Source of the DNA: Rhododendron vialii
Taxonomy: Eukaryota > Streptophyta > Magnoliopsida > Ericales > Ericaceae
NCBI RefSeq assembly: GCF_030253575.1
Contig: NC_080568.1
Coordinates: 3,650,501 to 3,714,500, forward strand
Reading direction: 5' to 3'
Length of the DNA: 64,000 nucleotides
The position numbers and the translations under genes are program-made. The notes under the pieces are model-generated. The model had not been told where the DNA came from. It did no database searches and worked only from the letters and a program-made list of their open reading frames with translations. Below, in pieces: positions 1-11,219 of the stretch; the first letter of the stretch is position 1; the number at the start of each line of letters is the position of its first letter.

Positions 1-364
1 GGTTCTTTTCAAAGAAATCCTTAAAAACTGGTAATTTGTCAGCTTCTATCATGTATTTTTTTGGTTGATTTTTGTTCCTTATACTTCTGTTTATCAAATT
101 ACCAACTTTAGAAGTTTTGCACGCAATGTGTGACGACATATCTTAAACTAATGGTTATTCATTTTGTTTTCTAATGTTTGAGGATATAAGACATGAGATT
201 TTCATCGGGTTTTTTTCTAAACAGGATTTTTTTTTTGGCTGGTAATGATCATTGCTATTGTGATATTCTAGGCTTTTCTTTTTGTTGATGCTGATTTTGA
301 AGCTGTTCCTTTTCATTTCAGGGGATATAATGTTAGATTAGAGTTTTCGCGGTGAACGTGAATC
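1..364 (+). other. 5' leader and UTR intron of the U-box gene
   Basis: No ORF is seen. A T-rich tract ends in an AG at 320-321, about 43 bases before the ATG at 365. This looks like the acceptor of an intron in the 5' UTR whose donor lies left of the window or in its first bases. The transcription start is not visible. Confidence 0.45.
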
Positions 365-3300
365 ATGGATATTTCTGAGGTTGAAGAAACTTTGTTTATG
401 ATTGGGGATGCAAAGGTACGTACACAGAACATTCTAAATACTCGTGTATTTCTTTATCCTTTATTTCGATTTTCTGGTATACACTAGGTCTTCTTGCCTG
501 GCTGCAATTGGAACAGTCTGCATATATGGAAAACATGTTGAATTGGTAGTCTATGGTGGAAGTCTGATTGTATAACTTGAAACTTTGTTGTACTTTTGAG
601 GCATGCTGGTTCTGATTTTTCTGGCTTTGGCATTATTTCAAGTTTGCTTAAACTTTCTGGTAATTAAGGTTTTGGGCTTGAAAAATGCAGTTACATGGAG
701 ATATGTGCAAGACACTGTCTGCAATTTATTGCAAAGTGCTAGGAATTTTCCCTCTTCTGGAAGCCGCACGGCCTAGGAGTACAACAGGTATTCAGGCGCT
801 ATGTTCTTTGCACATAGCACTTGAGAAGGCCAAGAATATTCTTCAACATTGCTGCGACTGTAGTAAACTTTACCTGGTATGATTCTCCCTCTTTTCAACT
901 TACTTTGTGTAGGCAGTAATAACATTTAGTACTGAGAATGGGCTATTCATTTGCTAATGTTTCCTATTCTTTTGGACGTCTAAATGTTCGATATAGCATT
1001 GGAGTATCCATACTGTTGTGATTGTTGCTTTGTTAATAACCTATGCGTTCACCTTTCAAGCCTCAGAAGTCAGAATAGTTAAATTGTGCCAGTAATGCTT
1101 ACTTTTGGGATTTTATTGAGTCTGCTGTCCCAATTGATGTTAGTATAGCTCCGATAATAACCTATGCATTCATCTATAGAGCCTCAGAGCTGTTAAATTG
1201 TGCAAATAATGCCTGCTCTTAGGAATTGTCCACTGTTCAGTCTACTCCTTCCAACATTCCACATCGGGGGGAACTTAAGGTAATGACCTCTTAATCATAG
1301 TTTCATAGTAGCGTATCGATAAAGTTTCAACTTCTTGCTTGCAGACACTGTACATGTAAATGAGTACATGGACATAATTTGTAATGTGTATGTGTGGGTA
1401 TGGGATTTTGATGGAATCGAAGCATGTAGATTATAGTTTGAGGTTAAACGCATAAAGGAATGGCAGCAATACTATAACACATGTTCTTGGTTTGGTGTGG
1501 TTGAAAGGTTTATTTTTTTGTGTATGTTGACTTTGTATATGCCCAGTGTTTATTGATGTAATCATCCTTACATGCAGGCTATTACTGGGGAGTCTGTTGT
1601 TCTGAAATTTGAGAAGGTAAGATGCGCTCTTGAAGATAGTCTTAGGAGGGTGAATGATATTGTTCCTCAAGAAATTGGCTGCCAGGTATGTTAATTGAAT
1701 TTCTCTTTGCTATCTGCCTTCCAGTATTCTAAGTTTGACAGTTGAACAGGTTTTGATAGTAGTTTTTGGACTTGTGCTTGCCATGACTAGTAGGCAGTAG
1801 CAGCAGGGTTTTTTTCTCATTGCCACCCTGCACAATATAGATGATTTGCTAGATGTAAGTGGATTGTTGACAACTGCTGGCGTGGACTATATCAAAAACC
1901 ATCATTTTAGTGGTGGAAAATGTTGACTGTTCTAGTTGAAGCAAAACCCATGCTCAAGTATATCCCCAATATGACTGTAATTTCCACCTTCCGTTGGTGA
2001 AGGAAGCTCTAGCCATAATTGACAAAATAAAACGGGAAAATGGTTCTTCAATCTATGGTTGAATCAGTGATGAATGATTATGCCAGAGCTATTGTGTTCT
2101 ATGTTAGAAATAGGGATTTTTTCTATTCTGGAATCGCAAACAAAGGCATGAAATCAATTGTGCTATTTGTAGATGGATTATGGAAACACCAAATAAAAGG
2201 GTAATTAGAGCAATTTGTCTAGAATTTAGGGTTCAACTTTGGTGGGGTTTTTTTTGTAAGCTTTTTAAATGACATTTGCCTCTTCTCTGAATCAGTCCTC
2301 CAAATGATCCATGAGCACTTTTCTGTACTAGTGGTTCCTATACTATTTCTCTTTCCTGGATGGGATATGTTTTCTTCATTTGCGGTTGGTAGTTGATATA
2401 TTGGCCTATGATGAATAATTGTAGTTTTTCAAAGGCATTTGAATTTATTGAACATCGAATACTGGTTCTTTACTGTAACTTCGTGTGTTTCAGATTTTGG
2501 AAATTTTGGTTGAGCTTGAGCAGATCAGGTTTTCACTTGATCCGTTGGAGAAGCAAATAGGTGATGATATAATTGTACTGCTTCAGCAAGGGAGGAAATT
2601 CGACAGCAACTGTAATGACAACAATGAACTTGAATCTTTTCACCAGGCTGCGTCTAGACTTGGCATCACATCTTCCAGGGCAGCTCTTAGAGAGAGAAGG
2701 GCTCTGAAAAAACAAGTATCAAGAGCACGGATTGACGAAGACAAGAGAAAGGAATCAATTGTGGCTTATCTTTTACACCTCATGAGAAAATACTCCAAGC
2801 TATTTAGAACCGACTTTTCCGATGATAACGATTCGCAGGGTTCAACACCTTGTTCCCCTACTGTTCAGGGCTCTTTCACTGACAGCGGTGTCGATAGCTA
2901 TGCCTTTGATCGACCATTGTCGAAGCTCAGTTCCTTCAGTTTCAAGCCAAATTTGAGGAGATCAGGGCAAATGCCCTTCCCTCCAGAAGAGCTGAGGTGT
3001 CCAATATCTTTGCAGCTCATGTACGATCCAGTCATCATTGCTTCTGGGCAAACATATGAAAGGATTTGTATTGAAAAATGGTTTGGCGACGGGCACAACA
3101 CGTGCCCAAAGACTCAGCAACAGCTGTCCCATCTTTCTTTGACTCCTAATTACTGTGTAAAAGGTCTTGTGGCTACTTGGTGTGAACAGAATGGAGTTTC
3201 TATCCCTGATGGCCCCCCGGAGTCTCTTGATCTCAACTACTGGAGGCTGGTGTTGTCTGAGAGCGAGTCTGCAAATTCAAAGTCAATGGACAGTGTAGGC

Positions 3301-5039
3301 TCCTTCAATAAGAGGGGTGTAAAGGTGGTTCCTTTGGAGGATACTTGTGTAATAGACGAAGCTGAAGGAAATGAAGTGGACGACGTGTCTGTACAAGAGG
3401 AAGAGTTTGATCAGAATGTGGTTGAAAGATATGATGAGTTTTTGATGATTCTGGAAAGAGAGGAAGATTTGTTGAAAAAGTGTGAAATTGTGGAACAGAT
3501 ACGGCACTTGCTAAAGGACGACGAGGAAGCTAGGACCAATATGGGGGCTAATGGGTTTGTTGAAGCACTGTTGCGGTTTTTGGAGTTGGCTGTGCGGGAA
3601 AGGCATGAAATGGCTCAGGAAATCGGAGCAATGGCTCTCTTCAATCTTGCTGTTAACAATAACAGGTTTGTCTTTATACTTGCATAAAATGGAAAATATG
3701 GCATTTAGGATAGTTATAGTTGGAATGTGCGGCTCCTTTGAGGGTTGTAAAACGCATTTGTTCTCGTACACAAAGGCTCTGCATGCACCAGCTCTCCTTC
3801 CCTCACCTATCTTGTTAAAGAAACACGTAAAGACTGCTAAAGAAATACTCCAAAGCACTCTATATGCCAGATACTTGGATATGATAACAACCAAGAACAT
3901 GCTATTCTCTCGTCTAAAGAACTCTTATTGATAGGTTCAGGAGGTGAAACTAAGCAAATTAAGCTTCTCATAAGCTGGTTAAGTGCCTTGCATCAGGTTC
4001 TGTTGTTTTGGCGGGGGTGTACCAAAAGACCTTTTTTTTTTACTTGCATTGTAAGAGGACAGAAAAATGCGTAGCGGTGTGTGTCCCAAAATACCTTTCT
4101 TATATTGGTCGACCTTTTCATGTAGTGTGTGTGATGTCAGTAATTAGGCAACTTGATTTTCTATTGCACCTTCCCGTCATTTAAACCACGAATATGGAAT
4201 GTAACTCTAATAAATGTATCTTTCTTGTTTCTGTCTAATTTGCATTCAGAAACAAGGAATTGATGTTGTCAGCAGGAGTACTTCCATTGTTAGAGGAAAT
4301 GGTTGCCGGGTCCAGTTCTCATGTATCAGCCACGGCACTTTACCTGAATCTTTCCTGCTTTAATCAAGCCAAGCCCATCATTGGCTCAAGTACAGCTGTC
4401 CCTTTCCTAATCAACTTCCTTCAATCTGAAACCGATCCCCAATGCAAACTTGATGCTCTCCACACCCTCTTCAATCTCTCTACACACCCCTCCAACATTC
4501 TGTACCTTCTCTCATCAGGAATCATCAATGGACTCCTATCGCTGGTAACAGACTCGAGTGACCACCATGCATGGACAGAAAAATGCGTAGCGGTGTTTAT
4601 AAACTTGGCTTCATGTAAATCAGCAAGAGATGAAATGGTATCGTCTGTGAGCCTAATTAGTGGGCTTGCGACCATATTGGACGTGGGTGAGCCTGTTGAG
4701 CAGGAGCAAGCTGCAGCTTGTCTTCTGATTTTGTGCAATGGGAGTGAGAAATGCATCCAAATGGTTTTGCAAGAAGGGGTAATTCCGTCGTTGGTGTCGA
4801 TATCAGTGAACGGGACTATGAGAGCGAAACAGAAAGCTCAGAAGCTTTTGATGCTGTTTCGAGAGCAACGGCAGCGGGACCCGTCTCCTGTTCGGACGCG
4901 TCCGATGCCACCAGAAGAAAGTGAGGACGCGCCAGATTTGGAACCGAAACCACTATCGAAATCAATCTCAAGAAGAAAGGTTCCTAAAGCTTGGAGTTTT
5001 TGGTGGAAGAACAAGAGCTTTTCTGTATACCAGTGCTGA
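365..5039 (+). CDS. PUB45: U-box/ARM-repeat E3 ubiquitin ligase, PUB45/PUB6/PUB7 type
   Basis: Exons by hand: 365-415, 691-876, 1578-1685, 2494-3665 and 4250-5039. All introns are GT-AG, giving 2307 nt and 768 aa, the family's usual length. The N-terminal UND-type region reads LEAARPRSTTGIQALCSLH. The U-box lies at about residues 276-350 (PEELRCPISLQLMYDPV, GQTYERICIEKWF, CPKTQQ). ARM repeats follow at about 435-720 and the protein ends FSVYQC. U-box proteins recruit E2-ubiquitin through the U-box, and the ARM repeats bind substrate or partner proteins. The substrate here is unknown. Start and end both agree with Arabidopsis PUB45 as recalled; PUB6 and PUB7 are close paralogues, so the exact orthologue is less certain than the family. 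Intron 4 carries a 24-base exact copy of exon 5 sequence at 4057-4080. Confidence 0.95.
3666..4249 (+). other. Intron 4 of the U-box gene, with copied exon fragment
   Basis: The intron runs from GTTTGT to a TTCAG acceptor. It is open in two frames over 3551-3931 but resembles no protein I know. Bases 4057-4080 are identical to 4573-4596 in exon 5. Confidence 0.7.
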
Positions 5040-7200
5040 ATTCTGTCATTTATGGTAATCTGTAAATTTTTTATTGTATCTCCTTTTCCATGGGCGGCCG
5101 GTTGATTGCCTTAGGCTTCCGCAGAAGATGAAATGTACAGGCCCTTGTAACCAAGGTTATCCCTTTTTTGCCCTCTTGCTTTCCACTTCTTGGTTGGTAT
5201 ATATGTATCGGGTACGCTATAATTTAAGACTTTGATCCGCATCTTGAAGGAAACCCAGTTCATCTCATTTCTGGAAATACAGGTTTTGAGCTCCACAAGG
5301 AACAGGAAAATTCCAATATCAGAGATGGTATGCAGCATTTTTTCCCACCTAGTCAACTGTTTGAAATATTGGACTATGATGAGAAATCAACTAGGGAAGA
5401 TCTAGGAGTAATAGGTTTAACCAAATGCTTTTCTTCGTTTCTAAATTTTCTTATTTTGTGGTCATGCTAACCAACCGTCCAGTGGGCGATAGTTAAGGTG
5501 TAGACAATGCCAAAACGTAAAGAGTTTCTATAATAATATATAGATTCTTCATATATTTTACGTATAGGTTTCATATGACTCGATATCACTGTTTTCACCA
5601 GACAGTGATTAGTGTTTTCGGTCGAAAATTGTTGTTTCGCACTTCTCTCTCTCAGAAAAAGAAGGAACTTCTCTGGTTGCCATTATTCAAGGCGCTGTTG
5701 ATTCTTTATGATGTGACTAATAAATCTCGAAGTGAACTACTCCAATGCTCGATTGTGAAAGCTGTAACAATATGAGATGGGATCTCACCCACCCTCCAAA
5801 CATTTGAACGGGCGGTACGGGCTCTCTCTCACAACCTCAAAAGGAGATTTCATCGAGATTTAGATTTATGATTTATATTACATATTTTTTAAATTTTATT
5901 ATTTTTAAGCTTGAAAATAAGTACTTATTTTTTAAGTATTTATTTTGAAAATTGGAACCAGGCCTATTTTGAAAAGATGTACAAGACTCACATTTGTGAC
6001 ACAACTTTAACAACAGTGCGATAGTCACTGAAAAAGATCAATTTCTCTAAAGAGCATTCGGTCATTGGGCGCTTAATTTAACCCATGGGATTCTGTGTTA
6101 TGGGTAAGTCTTTGGTCCACAAATTTAAATGCAACATTAAAATATTTATATTGGATACTTACAAATAATATTTATATTGGGCGCTTAACATTAAAATCTT
6201 AATTTAACCCACGCTTTAATCGTTTGACTTATTTTTCTAGGATAAGCAACCAAAACTGTTTTTCTTATTCAACACAATAACTCAAAATTAATCTTGGTTC
6301 ATCTCATCTACGTAGTACTACTATTCAATAATCTTTGCTATCATTTGTGGTCGTGTTCATGTGTTGTGGCATTTTTGAGAGGTTATTGGTGAAGTAAAAA
6401 GCAATTTTATGACGGGGGCGGAGCTTTGAAGGGGCTTGTGACACGGGCATGCCGAGTCGTAATCTCCCAACATAAAGTCACTGCTTCTTTGGGCACCCCT
6501 AATTAATTTTAATAGCTATTTTTTAAATATTGTTGATGGATGATTAACCCATGAAAAACTAATTTTTTTGGTATTATATTTGAATAATTTTAGAACACGT
6601 ATACTGTTTTTGGTATTAAATACTCATTCCGTCACAAGAAGATGGTCCAGTCAGCAAAACGAGAACTTAAAAAAAATACATTTTGGTTCAAAAATTTTAA
6701 AAAAGTTATCCGCAAGATCCTAGATATCAACGAGTTCTTTTAGTTTTTTGAGAAAAACTTTGAATTTGTTCGAATACAAAATACATTATTTTCTAAAATA
6801 CATTCTTTTCTAAGTTTTCGGTTTGACCGATTGACATTGTTCAACGAGTTCTTTTAGTTTTTTGAGAAAAACTTTGAATTTGTTCGAATACAAAATACAT
6901 AATTTTCTAAGTTTTCGGTTTGACCGATCGACATTGTTTTTGTCGGTGAGAGCGTATTGATCTTTTTTGATGCTACCTCCAAGTTCAAATCCCGACTCCA
7001 CACTCAAGTAAAAATTTCTTCGGAAATTTCATTATCTCTTGCTAACTGACGATGTTTAGAAAAAGTCCTCGCATTTTTTCTGTAAATTTTTGTTAGGCAA
7101 AGGTAATAGGATATTGAGATGAAGAGAATCAAATAGCAACAGATGAACTCCTCATGCTCCAGCGAAAAGACTCACACCTGACAAATTTTGTTATATCCCA
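5040..7200. other. 3' UTR and intergenic region with repeats
   Basis: The first few hundred bases are the likely 3' UTR of the U-box gene. The rest is AT-rich with no convincing gene. It contains a dispersed repeat at 5776-5860 that recurs near 21118-21200, and a direct tandem duplication at 6728-6935. Confidence 0.5.
6728..6935. repeat. Direct tandem duplication of about 95-113 bp
   Basis: Both units contain CAACGAGTTCTTTTAG, TTTGAATTTGTTCGAATAC and a segment reading GTTTTCGGTTTGACCGAT. The first unit runs about 6728-6840 and the second about 6841-6935. The first is longer because of a short internal repeat of TTTTCTAA. Confidence 0.8.
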
Positions 7201-7205
7201 GAGAG

Positions 7206-7255
7206 TACCACATCGACCAGCTTTTATAGATTACACAAGGAGGGAACTATAAGTA
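7206..7255 (+). promoter_or_regulatory. snRNA promoter of U1 copy 1 (USE and TATA)
   Basis: A diverged upstream sequence element, TACCACATCGA, begins at 7206, about 74 bp before the RNA start. A TATA-like ACTATAAGTA lies near 7247, about 30 bp upstream. The plant consensus is RTCCCACATCG plus a -30 TATA box. The first bases of this USE differ from consensus, unlike copy 3. Confidence 0.7.
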
Positions 7256-7279
7256 AACATACCCAAGCCACCGTACAAC

Positions 7280-7442
7280 ATACTTACCTGGACGGGGTCA
7301 ATGGGCGATCAATTAGGCCTATGGCCTAGGTTGGTGGCCTCCATTGCACTCAGGAGGAGTACCCGCCTAAGGTCTACCCAAGTGGTGGAGCCTACGTCAT
7401 AATTTGTTGCCGAGGGGGCCTGCGTTCGCGCGGCCCCTGCCC
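7280..7442 (+). ncRNA. U1: U1 spliceosomal snRNA, copy 1
   Basis: The 5' end is ATACTTACCTG, the region that pairs with 5' splice sites. Then come GACGGGGTCAATGG, the loop segments CCTCCATTGCAC and GCCTACGTCAT, a Sm-like AATTTGTTG, and a terminal hairpin GGGGCCTGCGTTCGCGCGGCCCC. The length is about 163 nt. U1 snRNA selects 5' splice sites in the nucleus. A plant 3' box of the AGTNNAA type follows (AGTTAAAC near 7448). It is the first of three tandem copies. Confidence 0.93.
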
Positions 7443-8900
7443 ACCTCAGTTAAACAATTGTCTCAGTTTTGTTGGTATACTTTCTATGGAAGTTTGGTTG
7501 CCTCTTTGCTGTTCGGAAAAATGCCCACAGTTAAACTGGTTAAAATTTGTATACTTCGAGCACAGCCCGAATGAGAATTATACTGGTCTGCCTTTAAAAT
7601 GCTTGACGAAATGTCCAACTGAGTTTCAACACAAAATTCCTTCCAAGTGCTTCTATTTTGTTGGTTTCAGAGCTCTGACATCTTTGCGAGAACTGGTTGG
7701 TTGTGTCTGCCATCCATGAAGGATCGTGGGCGTATTCTTTGGTGATTTGTTGTGGTCGCCTTCACCTTGCGGTATGCGTTAGTGACTGTCCAGTATGTGG
7801 ATATTCTTTCCTCTGCCATGGGCATGAAGAACGCGGGACGACGACGAGACTCTTTTTACCTCCATTTCATGGCTTCATATACAAGCTTTGCCTGATGCAG
7901 TTCTTATGTTTGACCCTCCTCTGCGATGCCTTCGTTGCTGTCATTTTCATCATTCCCACTTACCACCCAACTTTTCTCTTGCTATTGGCTTTTACCATTA
8001 CCTTCATAAAGCCATCTTCTTCCTCATCTGTGGTGTCCTAGACATAGAATACTTCAAACGCGATGTCGGGCGGATCAAATACCCAACCTAAAAATGGAAC
8101 TTTTTGTATAATTATGGGGTTTACTCGTCCAACATATCGATCAAATTTTCTATGTAGAGAGTCTCGAGAGCATGAATGCAATCCTCATGTTTGTCGAATA
8201 ATCAAGTTGTTGGTGGCAAAAGGGTCTCCGATTTTTTTTTTCGACGTTTCACATCTAGAATGTGATCATCTTCAAAGGAGAAACTGCTAGCCATCATTTT
8301 ATCATCGATACAATTGTTCCAACATATAGCATCATCCGCGAAAAAGAAACTACAGGGCATCATTTCACAATTGATACAATCAGTCCATTCAATCGGTTTT
8401 GTTTCTGAATTCCAACATCTAGGATATGATCATTCCAAATTTTACTCAAAATAGCTCATGAATCTTAAGTTTTTTGTGGGCACTTTCCAGGAAATTGCAA
8501 AGACTGAAGCTCCACAAGTATGGCCAAACACACGAAGTAAAACTCATATATAGCAGGGCTCAGATAAAAGCCTATGCTAAGTTTTTGCTTGTACGGGGAA
8601 ACTTCCCTAAAGGAATGGTTGCGTTAGCAACTAACGGATTCTCTGTTGGTTTACAAGCATAAGATTTTACCAAACAAAGCCGACCATCTACGTTATATGG
8701 TCACGGGGTGTGTATTTAGGGGTCGAACACATCAAAAGTCCAAAAAAGAAAACAAAAACTCAAAAGCTTATGTTTCAGAAGACACAGATTGGATCATTTC
8801 TGGAACACGTGTTGTGCCGTTTCAGTATCGACTCCGGGTACTTGACCAAAATTAAAGAGTCCGTGTAACAAAGCTGACGAGCTACGAGACTTTCACACTG
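7443..8900. repeat. U1 spacer, part of a duplicated U1 unit
   Basis: This spacer recurs in diverged form downstream of U1 copy 2. Shared pieces include TTGACCCTCCTCT (7909 and 9722), GGCGGATCAAATACCCAACCTA (near 8068 and 9993) and several ACATCTAGGATATGAT blocks. Small ORFs here are not conserved in frame between the two units, so no protein gene is called. Confidence 0.7.
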
Positions 8901-8901
8901 T

Positions 8902-8953
8902 GTCCCACACTGGAAATGGGATGAAAATACCCCAGTACGGACTGTATAAAATG
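8902..8953 (+). promoter_or_regulatory. snRNA promoter of U1 copy 2
   Basis: The USE reads GTCCCACACTGG, with two changes from the consensus core. TATA (TGTATAAAATG) lies at about 8943. Spacing to the RNA start at 8977 fits plant Pol II snRNA promoters. Confidence 0.75.
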
Positions 8954-8976
8954 TTGGACATGAGGTACATTCAAAC

Positions 8977-9139
8977 ATACTTACCTGGACGGGGTCAATG
9001 GGCGATCCATAAGGCCCATGGCCTAGGTTGGTGGCCTCCATTGCACTTAGGAGGGGTGCCCATCTAAGGTCTACCCAAGTGGTGGAGCCTACGTCATAAT
9101 TTGTTGCTGTGGGAGCCTGCGTTCGCGCGGCCCCTTCCC
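8977..9139 (+). ncRNA. U1: U1 spliceosomal snRNA, copy 2 (variant)
   Basis: The 5' ATACTTACCTG and the body match copies 1 and 3. The last hairpin is altered: GTGGGAGCC replaces GAGGGGGCC, and the 3' end reads CCCCTTCCCA. The Sm-like AATTTGTTG is kept. The 3' box is weak (AGTCCAGC). It may be a functional variant or on its way to becoming a pseudogene. Confidence 0.88.
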
Positions 9140-10429
9140 AATCTAGTCCAGCAATTAATCTCCTTTTCGGGTGCCTCAAAACTGTTGAAGATAAAATGCC
9201 CCAACTGATGTTAAACTGGTTAGAAATTGCAAGTAATGCGGACCCATCTGTTGGGTGACCTATGTTTCACGGTGGTCTGCTACATTTCGTGGTGTTGACG
9301 CCTTCGATGGATTATGTTCTCTGCCTTTGCTTGACATGTCCGACTGAGTTTCAACGTTCGACAAAATTCCTTCATTCCAATGTTGTTGTCAATCACCTTC
9401 GCGAGGTTTGGTCTTTTGTGAGTGGTTTGTCGTTCATGAAGTACTCATGCCTCAACTATGTATAGTTGTGGGCATTGATTGTCTGCCTCAATCTGTTTGG
9501 TAAAATTCCCAACAATGTTTCAAGAGTTCAGACTTTGCCAGAACTGGTTGGTTGTAGGCAATCATTGATGCGGGTGCATTTGTTAAAGATTGAGCGTTAG
9601 TGAAAGTCGAGCATGCTTACTATTTCTTCTGTCGTGGGTAAGAAACCATATACCGAAACGAGCCTCGTTTACCCCCTTATCCTGGATTCTTATGCCAGCT
9701 TGCCTATTTTAGTTCTTATATTTGACCCTCCTCTCCACTGCTTTCATCGCTTTCGTTTCCATCCTTTCTACTTACTCTCCCATCTGGGTGAGTTAGCCAA
9801 AGCTTTTGTTTCCATCCTCTCCAATGCTTTCATCGCTTTCATTTCCATCCTTTCTACTTACTCTACCAATATGGGCGAGTTAGCCTTACTGATTCTGTTG
9901 CATCTTTTCTCTTGCTAATGTCTGCAAAATTACCTCAATATTGTTATCTTCTGTGGTCTCCTAGACATAGGATACGTCGAACATGATATCAGGCGGATCA
10001 AATACCCAACCTAGATATGGAACGTGTAGTGTAAACGTAGGAATGTTTGTGGAGCACATCAATCGAATTTTCTGTGTAGAGTCTCTGCAGTATGAATGCA
10101 ATCGTCAAGTTTGTCGAATAGCCGAGTTGTTGGAGGGAAAATGGTCTCAGCTTTTTCTTTTTTCGAAGTTCCATATCTACGTTGTGATCATCCGCAAAGA
10201 AGGAACTGCTAGCCATCATTTCACCATTGATACAATTAGTCCATGATCATCCGCAACATCTAGGACATGATCATCCGCAGTGGAGAAACTGCTGGGTATC
10301 ATTTCACCGTTGTTATATATAATTAGTCCATGGTGTCAGGTTTTTTGTTTCCGAATTACCAACATCTAGGATATGATTACTTCGATTTCCTTTCAATTAG
10401 CAGATGAAACTACGAGGCTTTCACACTGT
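9140..10429. repeat. Second U1 spacer, diverged copy of the first
   Basis: The spacer is homologous in blocks to 7443-8900. It has an internal repetition of a segment with GCTTTCATCGCTTTC (around 9739 and 9829). No protein gene is supported. Confidence 0.7.
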
Positions 10430-10480
10430 GTCCCACATCGGAAATGGAATGAAAATACAACAGTGGAAACTGTATAAAAT
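10430..10480 (+). promoter_or_regulatory. snRNA promoter of U1 copy 3
   Basis: A perfect USE, GTCCCACATCGG, starts at 10430. TATA (TGTATAAAAT) is at 10471, about 33 bp before the RNA start. This is the most consensus-like of the three U1 promoters. Confidence 0.88.
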
Positions 10481-10503
10481 GTTGGACATGAGAACATTGG
10501 AAC

Positions 10504-10666
10504 ATACTTACCTGGACGGGGTCAATGGGCGATCAATAAGGCCCATGGCCTAGGTTGGCGGCCTCCATTGCACTTTGGAGGGGTGCCCGCCTAAGGTCTA
10601 CCCAAGTGGTGGAGCCTACGTCATAATTTGTTGCCGAGGGGGCCTGCGTTCGCGCGGCCCCTGCCC
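10504..10666 (+). ncRNA. U1: U1 spliceosomal snRNA, copy 3
   Basis: It shares the 5' ATACTTACCTG, loops, Sm-like AATTTGTTG and terminal hairpin with copy 1. A good 3' box follows (AGTACAAAA near 10674). With a perfect USE and 3' box, it is the copy most likely to be expressed. Confidence 0.95.
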
Positions 10667-11219
10667 AATGTAGTACAAAATCTAGATTAGATGCTAGCGA
10701 ACTATTTTTGTCTGCATCCTTCTGTGAGGGACTGAAATGGTTCAATGTTGCCTCTTAGTTGCCTGACAATGCTTAGAGATGATTTTACATGCTGATATTG
10801 GGGTGGCTGGAAGTTTCTGGTCTTCAAACTGTTTGATAAAATGCCTCAACTAGGGTTTAGATTTTTCTGTAAATGTATTCCGTCTGTCTTCAAACTGTTT
10901 GATAAAATGCCTCAACTAGGGTTCAGAGTTTAGATTTTTCAGTTTCAGTAAATGCCTGCTTATCATGGACTTAGCTGTAGTTGAGGCTTTCGAACGATGT
11001 TTTGATTTTGTTTATGTAGTCTCTATTGGCTCTGTTTGGTTGATCATTATGTGGGTCAGGGGTGGCCTTTTTTTTTTTTTTTTTCCTTTAGAAGGTCCAT
11101 GGATTAAACCAAATTGTGCTTCCAAAAGATTGACCACTATGGTATCCCTTGGTCTACCAGTTCCCCCATCGATTGCTGGCACTCTTGGCGTTAAAAAACG
11201 AGCTTTGCTTTGAATACGA
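10667..11219. other. Region 3' of the U1 array with a short direct repeat
   Basis: No gene is seen. A segment reading CTGTTTGATAAAATGCCTCA followed by ACTAGGGTT occurs twice, near 10828 and 10888. A poly-T run lies at 11069-11085. Confidence 0.5.

Noticed and set aside
3551-3931. 126-codon ORF overlapping exon 4 and intron 4 of the U-box gene
   Set aside because: It is out of frame with the U-box protein, crosses a good donor at 3666, and has no known domain.
7697-8041. ORFs of 60-114 codons in the U1 spacers
   Set aside because: The two spacer copies are not open in the same frame and no domain is recognisable.
8775-9179. ORF on the - strand across U1 copy 2, with relatives across the other U1 copies
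   Set aside because: It is the reverse complement of the U1 RNA; the apparent protein conservation is that of the snRNA.
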